Source: Methanobacteriaceae archaeon UBA349 (GTDB lineage: Archaea > Methanobacteriota > Methanobacteria > Methanobacteriales > Methanobacteriaceae). Taken from it: a stretch of DNA of 46,795 nt. Shown here piece after piece: positions 17,319-25,222 of this stretch (the stretch's first letter is position 1; each line of letters starts with the position of its first letter). The position numbers were made by a program, and so were the translations under genes. Location of the stretch: positions 23,121-69,915 of the forward strand of contig DAWK01000063.1 of NCBI GenBank assembly GCA_002509745.1, in the 5' to 3' direction. The notes beneath the pieces were generated by a model. It worked only from the letters and a program-made list of their open reading frames with translations, did not search any database and was not told where the DNA came from.

Positions 17319-19749
17319 AGCACTTAACCTAGATAATATTAGAAGTTATAAGCGTTATCAAATTGATTTCCCATTAGGAACTTCTCTTTTTGAGGGGGAT
17401 ATTGGCTCTGGAAAATCTACTATTTTAATGGCCATTGAATTTGCTTTATTTGGATTGGGTAATCAAAAAGGAGATTCATTACTTAGAAAAGGATCGAAAA
17501 GAGGTACTGTTGTCCTAGAATTTGAAAATAATGGTAAAAACTATCTGGTTGAAAGAAGTCTGACTAGAAAAGATAAGAGTGCGCCTGTAAGGCAAGGAAA
17601 ATCTATTTTAAGTATTGATGGGGCGATTTATCAATTTTCTCCTACAGAAATTAAAGAGAAAATATTGGAAATTTTGAATTTTAATGAATCTCCAAATCCA
17701 AAATCTCAGAGTTTTATATTTAGATATGCCATTTATACCCCTCAAGAGGAAATGAAAAATATATTGTCCCAAAAACCGGATGTTAGGCTGCAAACACTCA
17801 GAAGAGCATTTGGAATAGAAGAATACAAAATTGCTATAGAAAATTCTTTATTAATTTCTAATTACCTAAAAGAGATAAAACGGTACTTTGAGGGCCAAAT
17901 AGTTAATCTCAATGATAAAAAACAAGAATTTGAAGAACTTCATAAAAGCAAGCTTAGCGCTGAAAAAGATATGGGTTATTTAACAATAGAACTTTCTAAA
18001 TATGAATCAATCCATGATAAAGAGAAATCTGAATTAGAACAGCTTAATTCTATCGAGGCTAAAATAAAAGAAATTAAGGTTCAGATACCTCATTTAAAAA
18101 CTCAAATTAATGACAAAGAGTTATTAATAGCTAAATACTCAAATGAGATTAAAAATCTTGAAGATGAGAACCAGTTATTAAATCAAGATATTGCAAACTT
18201 TAAAAAAGTGGAAAAACCTTCAAATCTGAATGAAGAACAAATTAAAGGAAATATATCTGCTCTTAAATCGACAATTAATAAAAGGAATGAAATTTTAGCC
18301 AAAAAATCTTTTTTAAATGATGAAAAAACAGATTTAGAGTCAAAATTAGGAGATTATAAAGTTTCGGATGTTCTTGACTTGACTAAAGAGAAACAAAATA
18401 TTATTAAAGCTTTAGAAAAGAAAGAGGATTTAATTACTGGGACAGAAGAGCAGAATAATGAGATTTTGAAAAATAAATTTAGAATTGGCGCTGTTATAAC
18501 TGAACTAAAAGAAAAACAAAGTAATTTAGACGGGGTTAGTGATGTTTGTCCGATCTGTGATAGTGTATTAGATGATTCTAGAAAAAAATCAATAAAAAAC
18601 GAAAGAGAAGCTCAAATTCTTGAAAAATCAAAAGAAATTGAAATTATTGAAGAACAATTGAATAGAAAATCCGAGGATTTAAAAAATCTATTAAAAGAAA
18701 GAGATGATTATAAAAATTTAATAATAGAATTTGGATCTCTTATTGTTCAAAAAGAAAAATTAGATAATTTAAATGGTGAAATATTTAAATTAAATAATGC
18801 TTGTAAAGCATTAGACCTATATATGTCTTCTTTAGAAAAAGACTCATCTGAAATTTCAACTCCTAATGAATTGCTATTTTTTTATGAAGAAATTTTGGAA
18901 AAGATTAGATACTTTAACAAAATTCAAGGGGATATTGCACAATTAAATAATCAATTAATCAAAAATCAGAACAAAATACAAGAAAAATCCCTTGAAATCG
19001 AATCTAACTCTGCAAGCAAAGAAGTATTGTCAAAAACTCTTTTAGATGCAAAAAAGGAATCTGAACAACTATTTGATATTTCTGATCAAATCGAGAAACT
19101 TAAAAAAGAACACCAGACAACAAGTTTTAAATTTCAGGATTTGAAGGCGAGATATGTCAAAACTAAAACATTAATCGATCGTTTTGAAATTGAAATAGAG
19201 AAAATAAACTCTGAAATTATAAATAAGGAAAAAATAAAGTCACGTTCAAATATTGTAAATGATAATTATATTTGGATTAATGATTATCTGATTCCAACTC
19301 TTAATTTGATTGAAAAGAGAATGATGAAAAAAATATTCATAGATTTTAATAATAACTTTCAAAAATGGTTTAAAATTCTTATTGACGATTATTCTAAGGC
19401 TGTTAAAATTAATGAAGAATTTACACCTATTGTTGAACAGGATGGTTTTGAACAGGAAATCAATTATTTGAGTGGCGGTGAAAAAACTAGTGTTGCATTT
19501 GCATATAGGCTAGCTTTAAACAGCATTGTTCAAGTAGAATCAACTAGTTTGGAATCTAATGTTCTTATTTTAGATGAACCTACAGATGGATTCAGTAAAG
19601 AACAACTTTTTAAAATTAGGGACATTTTAGATGAATTAAAAACTGAACAATTAATTATGGTTTCACATGAACAAGAACTGGAGAGTTTTGCAGACCATAC
19701 ATTCCGAGTTGAAAAAGTTGATGGTAATTCAACTATAGTTGATTTATGA
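17308..19749 (+). CDS. rad50: Rad50/SbcC-type ATPase, xenologous copy
   Basis: This 813-residue Rad50 has Walker A G-D-I-G-S-G-K-S-T (about 31-39), long coiled coils, a zinc hook C-P-I-C (C414, C417), signature N-Y-L-S-G-G-E-K-T, Walker B N-V-L-I-L-D-E-P-T-D and an H-loop M-V-S-H-E. I chose the ATG at 17308 (MIFKALNLDNIRSY) with GAGGTG seven bases upstream; an in-frame ATG at 17290 would add CCL-rich residues atypical for the family. It is the ATPase partner of Mre11. Its stop is followed at once by the C-terminal part of a different Rad50 in another frame, which indicates this copy was inserted into or recombined with the older locus. Confidence 0.92.
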   Translation: MIFKALNLDNIRSYKRYQIDFPLGTSLFEGDIGSGKSTILMAIEFALFGLGNQKGDSLLRKGSKRGTVVLEFENNGKNYLVERSLTRKDKSAPVRQGKSILSIDGAIYQFSPTEIKEKILEILNFNESPNPKSQSFIFRYAIYTPQEEMKNILSQKPDVRLQTLRRAFGIEEYKIAIENSLLISNYLKEIKRYFEGQIVNLNDKKQEFEELHKSKLSAEKDMGYLTIELSKYESIHDKEKSELEQLNSIEAKIKEIKVQIPHLKTQINDKELLIAKYSNEIKNLEDENQLLNQDIANFKKVEKPSNLNEEQIKGNISALKSTINKRNEILAKKSFLNDEKTDLESKLGDYKVSDVLDLTKEKQNIIKALEKKEDLITGTEEQNNEILKNKFRIGAVITELKEKQSNLDGVSDVCPICDSVLDDSRKKSIKNEREAQILEKSKEIEIIEEQLNRKSEDLKNLLKERDDYKNLIIEFGSLIVQKEKLDNLNGEIFKLNNACKALDLYMSSLEKDSSEISTPNELLFFYEEILEKIRYFNKIQGDIAQLNNQLIKNQNKIQEKSLEIESNSASKEVLSKTLLDAKKESEQLFDISDQIEKLKKEHQTTSFKFQDLKARYVKTKTLIDRFEIEIEKINSEIINKEKIKSRSNIVNDNYIWINDYLIPTLNLIEKRMMKKIFIDFNNNFQKWFKILIDDYSKAVKINEEFTPIVEQDGFEQEINYLSGGEKTSVAFAYRLALNSIVQVESTSLESNVLILDEPTDGFSKEQLFKIRDILDELKTEQLIMVSHEQELESFADHTFRVEKVDGNSTIVDL

Positions 19750-20059
19750 TGTGTACGGGCCAGTAGGTAAGACCACACTGGACATGATAAGTGGTGGAGA
19801 ACGAATAGCTGTTGCATTAGCATTAAGGTTAGGGATTACCAAGGCACTTTCCGGTGGCACTCTTGAGCTTATAATGTTGGATGAACCTACCATACATTTA
19901 GATACTTTCCGCCGATCAGAACTTATTGATATTTTAAAAAGAATGTCTATTATTCCACAGATGATAATTGTAACTCATGATGTGGATCTGGAAGAAGCCG
20001 CGGAAAATATCATTAAAGTGGAGAAAGTAGAGGAAATTTCTAGGGTAATGGTGGAATAG
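19742..20059 (+). pseudogene. rad50: 3' remnant of a second rad50
   Basis: About 105 codons match the end of a Methanobacteriales-type Rad50: Y-G-P-V-G-K-T-T-L-D-M-I-S-G-G-E (signature), L-I-M-L-D-E-P-T-I-H-L-D (Walker B and D-loop) and I-I-V-T-H-D (H-loop). Walker A, both coiled coils and the hook are absent. The frame differs from the rad50 just upstream, whose stop lies at 19747-19749. The sequence differs from the complete upstream Rad50 (for example DEPTIHLD against DEPTDGFS), so it is not a partial duplication of it. The reading frame is still intact, so a short product from GTG or ATG codons cannot be excluded, but it could not bind ATP alone. Confidence 0.85.
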
Positions 20060-20494
20060 TAAATAAGTGCATTAGGGGATAGATATGATGTTGTAATTTA
20101 CTCAAGTTTAATTTCCATTATAATTATTTTATTTTTCAAATATTTTTTTTAAAAAAATCAATAAAAACACCATAAATTGAAAAATATCTCTTAATACGCC
20201 TTAATTAAAAATAAGTAACATGGTGTAATATAAATCGTTTTTAAGGAATATTAAAATCTTATTTTATTGATTGCCACCTAAAACTTCCTTCTTTGTAAAG
20301 GCCTTACTTTAACTATTTTAGAATACATTTTAATTAGGGTTATTATATTAAATTATGTCACATTTAATGCTCTGAGCTTGAAAATAGGCTCCCATATCTC
20401 TTATCTCTATAGGACTATATCAATCTCTTTTAAAAGGCTTTTAAATCCTAAAAAAGTCCCTAAAAGCGTCTTATTTTTATTTTCCGACCAAAGC

Positions 20495-20502
20495 ATTTAT
20501 AA
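20495..20502 (+). promoter_or_regulatory. TATA box for the secreted transglutaminase-like gene
   Basis: ATTTATAA is preceded by the purine-rich, BRE-like CCAAAGC. It would place transcription start near 20524, exactly at the foot of the leader hairpin, which strengthens the call. Confidence 0.5.
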
Positions 20503-20524
20503 GTGTTGCAGACTAAAGTTCATT

Positions 20525-20563
20525 TTTCCAAGATGGGTCTTATGAGTTCAAGACACTTGGAAA
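20525..20563 (+). promoter_or_regulatory. 5'-UTR hairpin directly before the ribosome binding site
   Basis: TTTCCAAG (20525-20532) pairs perfectly with CTTGGAAA (20556-20563), and inside it GTCTT (20537-20541) pairs with AAGAC (20550-20554) around an eight-base loop. The stem ends one base before GGAGGCGAT (20565-20573). Its position suggests a translational regulator or an mRNA-stabilising leader. Confidence 0.55.
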
Positions 20564-20576
20564 TGGAGGCGATAAA

Positions 20577-21044
20577 ATTACGCGAAACAAAGTTTTTGCA
20601 GTGCTTTTTGCACTAAGTATAGTTGCAGGAATATTACCTGTATCATTTGCAGACAATAATCAAGAAAAGACTAAATTTAAATTAAATGAATCTAATACTC
20701 ACGTTAAAGTTGACAAGGCCGTAGAAGTAAATGGGGCCTATAAATATAAGAAGTACAAAAAGTACAAAAAGTACTCTTATAAGAAATCCAGTGGATATCG
20801 TTACAGTAAAATTGGAGACTGTTGGGCAATGAGTAACTACCTTTACAAAAAATTAACCAAAAAAGGTACTAAAGCTAGAATTGTCCAGTATAAAACCAAA
20901 ATGTCTTCCAGACACAGGTCCGTCCAATTATATAAAAATGGAAAATGGGCAGATTATAATTACAAGGCCAATGGTATTAATAAGATATATAATGCCACTT
21001 CCAGTAAACCCGGTATGAAAGTAATTGCCACTTCTAAAGTATGA
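20577..21044 (+). CDS. Secreted transglutaminase-like cysteine protein, probable ATT start
   Basis: This 155-residue secreted protein has a signal peptide M-T-R-N-K then a hydrophobic stretch ending S-F-A-D (cleavage about 26), a Lys/Tyr-rich linker with Y-K-K repeated (about 55-70), and a catalytic module: G-D-C-W-A (C82), S-R-H-R-S-V-Q (H113) and W-A-D-Y (D126). The Cys/His/Asp order matches transglutaminase-fold cysteine enzymes, which in Methanobacteriales and their viruses include pseudomurein endopeptidases. A wall-remodelling role is inferred. Start choice: GGAGGCGAT at 20565-20573 points to ATT at 20577, seven bases from GGAGG, which gives a full signal peptide. The first standard start in frame, GTG at 20601, lacks a ribosome binding site and removes the charged n-region. 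Confidence 0.75.
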   Translation: MTRNKVFAVLFALSIVAGILPVSFADNNQEKTKFKLNESNTHVKVDKAVEVNGAYKYKKYKKYKKYSYKKSSGYRYSKIGDCWAMSNYLYKKLTKKGTKARIVQYKTKMSSRHRSVQLYKNGKWADYNYKANGINKIYNATSSKPGMKVIATSKV

Positions 21045-21524
21045 ATTCATACTCTTTAAAGAGAAAGTAAATATATTCTTTCTCTATTTCTATTTATTTT
21101 ATAAATGAGTTTTAATTCAATCATTAGAATATGATTGATTATTTTTTATTTTACATATTTTTTAATAGGTTCTATTTTTATTCCAATTTTTGAAAAATAT
21201 TTAGTTCTGATTAAATTGATGAATTAATTTTCTTAGTGTTTTATTTTCAATTTTATTGTTGTTGAAAGTTTTTTTAAATACTTCCGTATTGGTTTTGGGC
21301 ATTCATAGAGCAATATATTTTTAAATAAGTCTGTATTGGCCTTATAGTAACGTTATAGTAATATATATTAACTTACAAGTTCAAAGATTAATCTATAATT
21401 TTAAATTTAGAATAAATATAGTAACCAAATTTGAATTAGGAAATAATCTTTTTGAACTTTGATAAATTGATTCATGTATTATAAAATGAAATTTCAATGA
21501 TTTTAATGATGATAAGGGGATATC
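21045..21524. other. 480-base regulatory intergenic before MFS exporter
   Basis: No gene is seen. It holds a T-rich stretch after the upstream stop and two imperfect direct repeats (21272-21293 and 21319-21340), followed by a doubled TTATAGTAA (about 21342-21361). Confidence 0.55.
21272..21340 (+). repeat. Two imperfect direct repeats upstream of MFS exporter
   Basis: TTTTAAATA-five bases-GTATTGG occurs at 21272 and again 47 bases later at 21319. Each copy starts with a TATA-like TTTTAAATA. They may be paired operators or tandem promoters for the exporter at 21525, though the gap to the start (about 185 bases) is long. Confidence 0.45.
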
Positions 21525-23069
21525 ATGGCCGATAACGATCAGTATAAGTGGGGAGTAGTATTAGTTGCCTGTTTGGCAATTTTTATCATAGTTTTAGACA
21601 CATCTGCAATGAATGTGGCGATAACAACATTGGTAGTAGAATTAAATACAACTTTGTCTGAAATCCAGGGTATTATAGCATTATATGCTCTGATAATTGC
21701 TTCTTTTATGTTATTAGGGAGCAAACTCCAGGATATCATGGGAAGAAAAAAGACATTTTTGATAGGATTAGGTATTTATGTTATCGGAACAACTATAGCC
21801 ACTTTTAGTACCTCTGCAACCATGCTTCTTATAGGATGGGCGATTTTCGAAGGTATTGGTGCTGCTTTGATTTTCCCAGCCACCACAACTCTGGTGGGAT
21901 CCAGTTATAAAGGCAAAGATAAAATAACTGCTTTTAGTATTTGGGGTGGAGTAGCAGCAATGGGGGCAGCTATAGGCCCTATTATCGGTGGAATATTTAC
22001 CACATATTTAACCTGGAGATTAGTATTTGGATCAGAAATAGTAATTGTGGCTGTAATTTTCTTGCTCAGACATTACCTATCTGAATCAACACCCACTCTC
22101 CAATGGAAAGATTTGGATATTTTAGGAGCAGTGCTTTCCATAATATCTTTAGTATTGATAGTTACGGGTATATTATTCCTCAGCGACCCCATGAACTGGG
22201 CATATGTAACTGTGTTACTAGTTTCAGGATTAATTCTCTTTGCAGTCTTTTTATTATGGCAGAGAAGGAGAATTAATAAACATTCACAACCACTAATTGA
22301 TATATCCCTTTTAAAGAATCGTCTATTTGGTTTAGGTACTATTAACTCAGTTATACAGCAAATACCTCTAGCAGGATTTCTTTTTATTATACCTGTATTC
22401 CTCCAGCAAGTCATTAAACTCAATGCTTTCAACACCGGATTTGCTCTTTTACCAGCATCAATTACTATTCTAGTGGTGGCCATAGTAGGTGCCCGGTTAT
22501 CAACCCTTATGGACTCTAAATATGTGGTTATGATTGGTTTTCTTATCTCAGCAGCAGGAATGATAATACTGGCCCCAGTATTTAATGTAAATACTCAAAT
22601 ATCAGATATCATTCCAGGATCAATAGTCTTTGGTGTAGGAATAGGCCTTCTAATGTCACAGTTAACTAATCTTGCCATGTCCGCTGCCAGAGATGACCAA
22701 GAAACTGATGCTTCTGGTTTATTCAACTCATTTAAGAATTTAGGTTATTCTATTGGAACTGCATTAATCGGTGTTTTCCTTATAGTGGGGATGTTTTGGG
22801 GAATTAGTGCAGGAATAGCATCTACAGGGCAGGCTGGGAATATGACAAACGAGGAAATACAAAGTAATGTTATATTTAACTACTTTGAAAAGATGCAAAC
22901 CGGCACACCTCCGGAAGTATCGCCACAATTACAGCCGTATACTACGGAGATTATTAATTCGTCCATTAGTTCTGCAATGAAGCAATCATTCTATGCTATG
23001 GCATTAATCATGATCTTAGGATTTATAACCAGTATTTTTATTCCAAAGAGAAAAGAACCTAATCCCTAG
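21525..23069 (+). CDS. MFS multidrug exporter, DHA2 (EmrB/QacA) family
   Basis: This 514-residue membrane protein has about 14 helices. It carries the family motifs L-D-T-S-A-M-N-V-A (motif D1) in helix 1, G-S-K-L-Q-D-I-M-G-R-K-K (motif A) between helices 2 and 3, and G-P-I-I-G-G (motif C, antiporter) in helix 5. Such proteins export drugs or toxic compounds by proton antiport. The ATG at 21525 is preceded by AGGGGATAT. No TetR or MarR gene is adjacent, so any regulator is elsewhere; the repeats upstream may be its site. The gene stands alone, with the YbjQ pair starting about 150 bases downstream. Confidence 0.92.
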   Translation: MADNDQYKWGVVLVACLAIFIIVLDTSAMNVAITTLVVELNTTLSEIQGIIALYALIIASFMLLGSKLQDIMGRKKTFLIGLGIYVIGTTIATFSTSATMLLIGWAIFEGIGAALIFPATTTLVGSSYKGKDKITAFSIWGGVAAMGAAIGPIIGGIFTTYLTWRLVFGSEIVIVAVIFLLRHYLSESTPTLQWKDLDILGAVLSIISLVLIVTGILFLSDPMNWAYVTVLLVSGLILFAVFLLWQRRRINKHSQPLIDISLLKNRLFGLGTINSVIQQIPLAGFLFIIPVFLQQVIKLNAFNTGFALLPASITILVVAIVGARLSTLMDSKYVVMIGFLISAAGMIILAPVFNVNTQISDIIPGSIVFGVGIGLLMSQLTNLAMSAARDDQETDASGLFNSFKNLGYSIGTALIGVFLIVGMFWGISAGIASTGQAGNMTNEEIQSNVIFNYFEKMQTGTPPEVSPQLQPYTTEIINSSISSAMKQSFYAMALIMILGFITSIFIPKRKEPNP

Positions 23070-23217
23070 TTTGGATAAATTATTTTATCCTATGGACCAA
23101 ATAAATTAGATATAATCATGAAATAGATAAAATACGAAATATATAAAAGAATTTAAAACAATTGTTAAAAAAATATAATATTATTAAAATAGTTTTATAA
23201 ATTTTAGGGAGAATTAG

Positions 23218-23544
23218 ATGCTAATTATAACTACACCAAACATTGAAGGGAAAGAAATAACTGAATATCATGGATTAGTAACCGGGGACTCTCTTTTGGG
23301 AGCAAACCTCTATAAAGATATGTTTTCAGGAGTCAGAGATGTGGTAGGTGGAAGAACCTCCAAGTATGAGGAAGAGCTTTCCAATGCCAGACACATGGCT
23401 CTTAATATTGTGCAAGAAAAAGCAGAGAAAATGGGTGCCAATGCTGTGGTGGGAATTCGGGTGACTTATCATAATCTCGGGGGAACCATGGGAAATACTA
23501 TAATGGTAACTATATCTGGAACTGCAGTTTCATTTAAGGAATAA
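23218..23544 (+). CDS. YbjQ/UPF0145 family protein, single domain
   Basis: This 108-residue protein is a single UPF0145 domain: [18 protein letters not shown], a loop [16 protein letters not shown], the helix [20 protein letters not shown] and the final strand with SGTAVSF. It matches the C-terminal domains of the proteins at 9460 and 23581. The family forms oligomeric rings and its biochemical role is unknown. The ATG has AGGGAG seven bases upstream. It and the next gene, 36 bases downstream, are probably one transcript. Confidence 0.9.
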   Translation: MLIITTPNIEGKEITEYHGLVTGDSLLGANLYKDMFSGVRDVVGGRTSKYEEELSNARHMALNIVQEKAEKMGANAVVGIRVTYHNLGGTMGNTIMVTISGTAVSFKE

Positions 23545-23580
23545 TTTATCATATTAACTTAATTCTTGAGGTGAATCTTT

Positions 23581-24423
23581 TTGCTTGCTTCTGAGAGAAA
23601 TTTTTTCGTAGAAAAACGTTGGGCATTGGTGGCCATAGGCCTGGGAGTTTTAGTAGGTTTTCTTTCCGCCCTAATATGTGTTAGATGGCATTTAATTATT
23701 TTTGGATTTAATATAATGTATATTATTTCTCCTTTAATGGCTGGATTTGTGGAGACCGTCATAGCCCGTAAAAAATACGGTAAAAGTACAGGAGCTATTA
23801 GTGCTCTTTTAACATTCATTTTAATCAATATTTATGGCTGGTTTGTTTACCCTCGCTTAGCAAAAGAACCAGTTACACTTAGTTTAATTACTGTAGTTGC
23901 CATATTACTTACCATACAAGCAGCATTCCCCATATTAGTGAATCATATTCTTTTCGTAGTTGTTCTGGGTACCATCAGGAAGATTATTGAATTTTTAGTC
24001 TTTGTTCCTTCAAAAATTATGAGAAAACCTCCTGAAGTCAGGGTATTGGAGGATATTAATGAACAATCTGAGGACCAGATTTTTCTGGATGAACTAAACA
24101 TACCTTTATTGTCTGTTGCTCCGGCTGATGGAGGAAAAATAAAAAAATATATGGGTTTAGTTGGTGGAGAAGCTGTAGCTCAAGAAAAAGGACCTGAAAA
24201 TATGGTTTCAAAGATTACCAAGGTAATTGAACCTATGCAACTTGATGATATTGATTTAAGTGAGGCTAGAAAACTGGCCATATCTAGAATGCTTGAAGAA
24301 GCTGAATCAATGGGTGCCAATACTGTTGTTGAAGTTTTAATTGGCTATGTTTCCATGGGTGGATTACAAGGAACTGCATTTATTGTAACTGCCACTGGAA
24401 CAGCAGTTCTATGTGATAAATGA
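23581..24423 (+). CDS. Membrane protein with C-terminal YbjQ-like domain
   Basis: This 280-residue protein has about four N-terminal membrane helices (roughly 15-40, 43-63, 75-95, 100-140), a short linker, and a cytosolic YbjQ/UPF0145-like domain from about residue 175 to the end, including MGLVGGEAVAQ, MLEEAESMGANTVVEVLIGY and ATGTAVL. The TTG start at 23581 follows GAGGTGAAT with seven bases between. It lies 36 bases after the single-domain UPF0145 gene. It plausibly tethers a UPF0145 ring to the membrane. The N-terminal helices belong to no family I can name. Confidence 0.8.
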   Translation: MLASERNFFVEKRWALVAIGLGVLVGFLSALICVRWHLIIFGFNIMYIISPLMAGFVETVIARKKYGKSTGAISALLTFILINIYGWFVYPRLAKEPVTLSLITVVAILLTIQAAFPILVNHILFVVVLGTIRKIIEFLVFVPSKIMRKPPEVRVLEDINEQSEDQIFLDELNIPLLSVAPADGGKIKKYMGLVGGEAVAQEKGPENMVSKITKVIEPMQLDDIDLSEARKLAISRMLEEAESMGANTVVEVLIGYVSMGGLQGTAFIVTATGTAVLCDK

Positions 24424-24509
24424 GTAATTAATAGCGTAAGTCATTCAAAAATTATTAATAATATTTTTAAATTTTTTTTGCTTTTTAAAAATAGAAATTA
24501 TAAAAGAAA

Positions 24510-24692
24510 TTAGTATTTATTTTTATTCCTACTTCGGAATATAAAAAAGGCCACAATGCCCAAAATTATTAAAATTACTACTATAAAAGCTATTATTCCA
24601 AAGATTCCTATAAATCCTAATTTTCCCAAGAAGCCCAGTTTTACTAAACCCCCTGATTTCAATCCTCCGATTTTTAGTGCTGTAATAAACAT
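24510..24692 (-). CDS. Glycine-rich small membrane protein
   Basis: This 60-residue protein has a repeated K-L-G-F-L-G / K-L-G-F-I-G glycine-zipper segment (18-30), a strong membrane helix (about 30-53) and a basic tail R-S-R-N-K-N-K. A perfect GAGGTGAT Shine-Dalgarno lies four bases before the ATG, which makes it a real gene despite its size. It is upstream of nothing on its strand, and converges with the membrane YbjQ gene, 86 bases away. The function is unknown; glycine-zipper membrane peptides include channel formers and toxins, but also structural proteins. Confidence 0.7.
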   Translation of the reverse strand: MFITALKIGGLKSGGLVKLGFLGKLGFIGIFGIIAFIVVILIILGIVAFFIFRSRNKNKY

Positions 24693-24778
24693 CTAATCAC
24701 CTCTTTTTATAAAATATAACTTTTTAATAATTAAATTTTATATCAGTATTAACTTATTATCTAAAATATGGGTTCTTA

Positions 24779-25222
24779 TTAAAATTCACAGTACTCATCC
24801 ACTTCATCATTCAAAAGGCTCTTTATGGATGCTGCAATACAGGATGCACTCCAACCAATAACACCATTACTGAGCTTTTCTAATTCTTCCGGAACATTTT
24901 CCATTCCATAGGGCCGAATAAGGAGCACTGGTTTTTCCAACTCCTGGGCCAAATTCAATACAGTCATTATTAGATTTTTATAGGTGGGATACAGTCTTGA
25001 TAGGACAATTACTTGGTCAGCATCAGTAATCTGGCCTTTAATCACGGTTTTTAACGCATCCATATCTGCTGTTCCAGAAAGACTATTATCTGAATGATTC
25101 TCATAGTTAAAATCATGGGCATCTTCCAGCCTTCCAGTAAATCGCCGGTATTCTTCATCAGTTTCCGAAACTTGAGTAATGAACAGATGATAAGTTTTTT
25201 GATCCATTTCTTCTTCAAACAT
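24779..25222 (-). CDS. Orphan MTH538-like TIR-fold protein (DUF1863/ThsB-like)
   Basis: This 147-residue protein resembles the MTH538 TIR-like family: H-L-F-I-T-Q-V-S-E-T-D-E-E-Y opening strand and helix, L-E-D-A-H-D-F-N-Y-E-N-H loop, I-K-G-Q-I-T-D-A-D-Q-V-I-V-L-S strand, and E-K-P-V-L-L-I-R-P-Y-G. The same fold is used by ThsB in Thoeris defence to make a nucleotide signal. No ThsA partner is adjacent. The ATG at 25222 has AGGTG upstream; a GTG at 25234 has none. It is inferred to be a native gene because MTH538 has similar neighbours in M. thermautotrophicus as I recall. Confidence 0.75.
   Translation of the reverse strand: MFEEEMDQKTYHLFITQVSETDEEYRRFTGRLEDAHDFNYENHSDNSLSGTADMDALKTVIKGQITDADQVIVLSRLYPTYKNLIMTVLNLAQELEKPVLLIRPYGMENVPEELEKLSNGVIGWSASCIAASIKSLLNDEVDEYCEF

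Larger units (their letters stand above)
20060..20576. other. Long AT-rich intergenic with promoter and leader
   Basis: No convincing gene is seen in these 517 bases. The right end holds a TATA box (20495-20502) and a hairpin leader (20525-20563) for the secreted protein at 20577. The remainder (about 20100-20480) is low-complexity AT-rich sequence next to the truncated rad50 and may be degraded. Confidence 0.6.

Noticed and set aside
19742..20059. Treating the rad50 tail as an independent ABC protein gene
   Set aside because: It lacks Walker A and the Q-loop and begins abruptly before the signature motif with no ribosome binding site, so a truncated gene is the better explanation.
20533..20616. 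A separate 27-codon leader-peptide gene
   Set aside because: It overlaps the hairpin and lacks a ribosome binding site; I mention it only as a possible regulatory frame.
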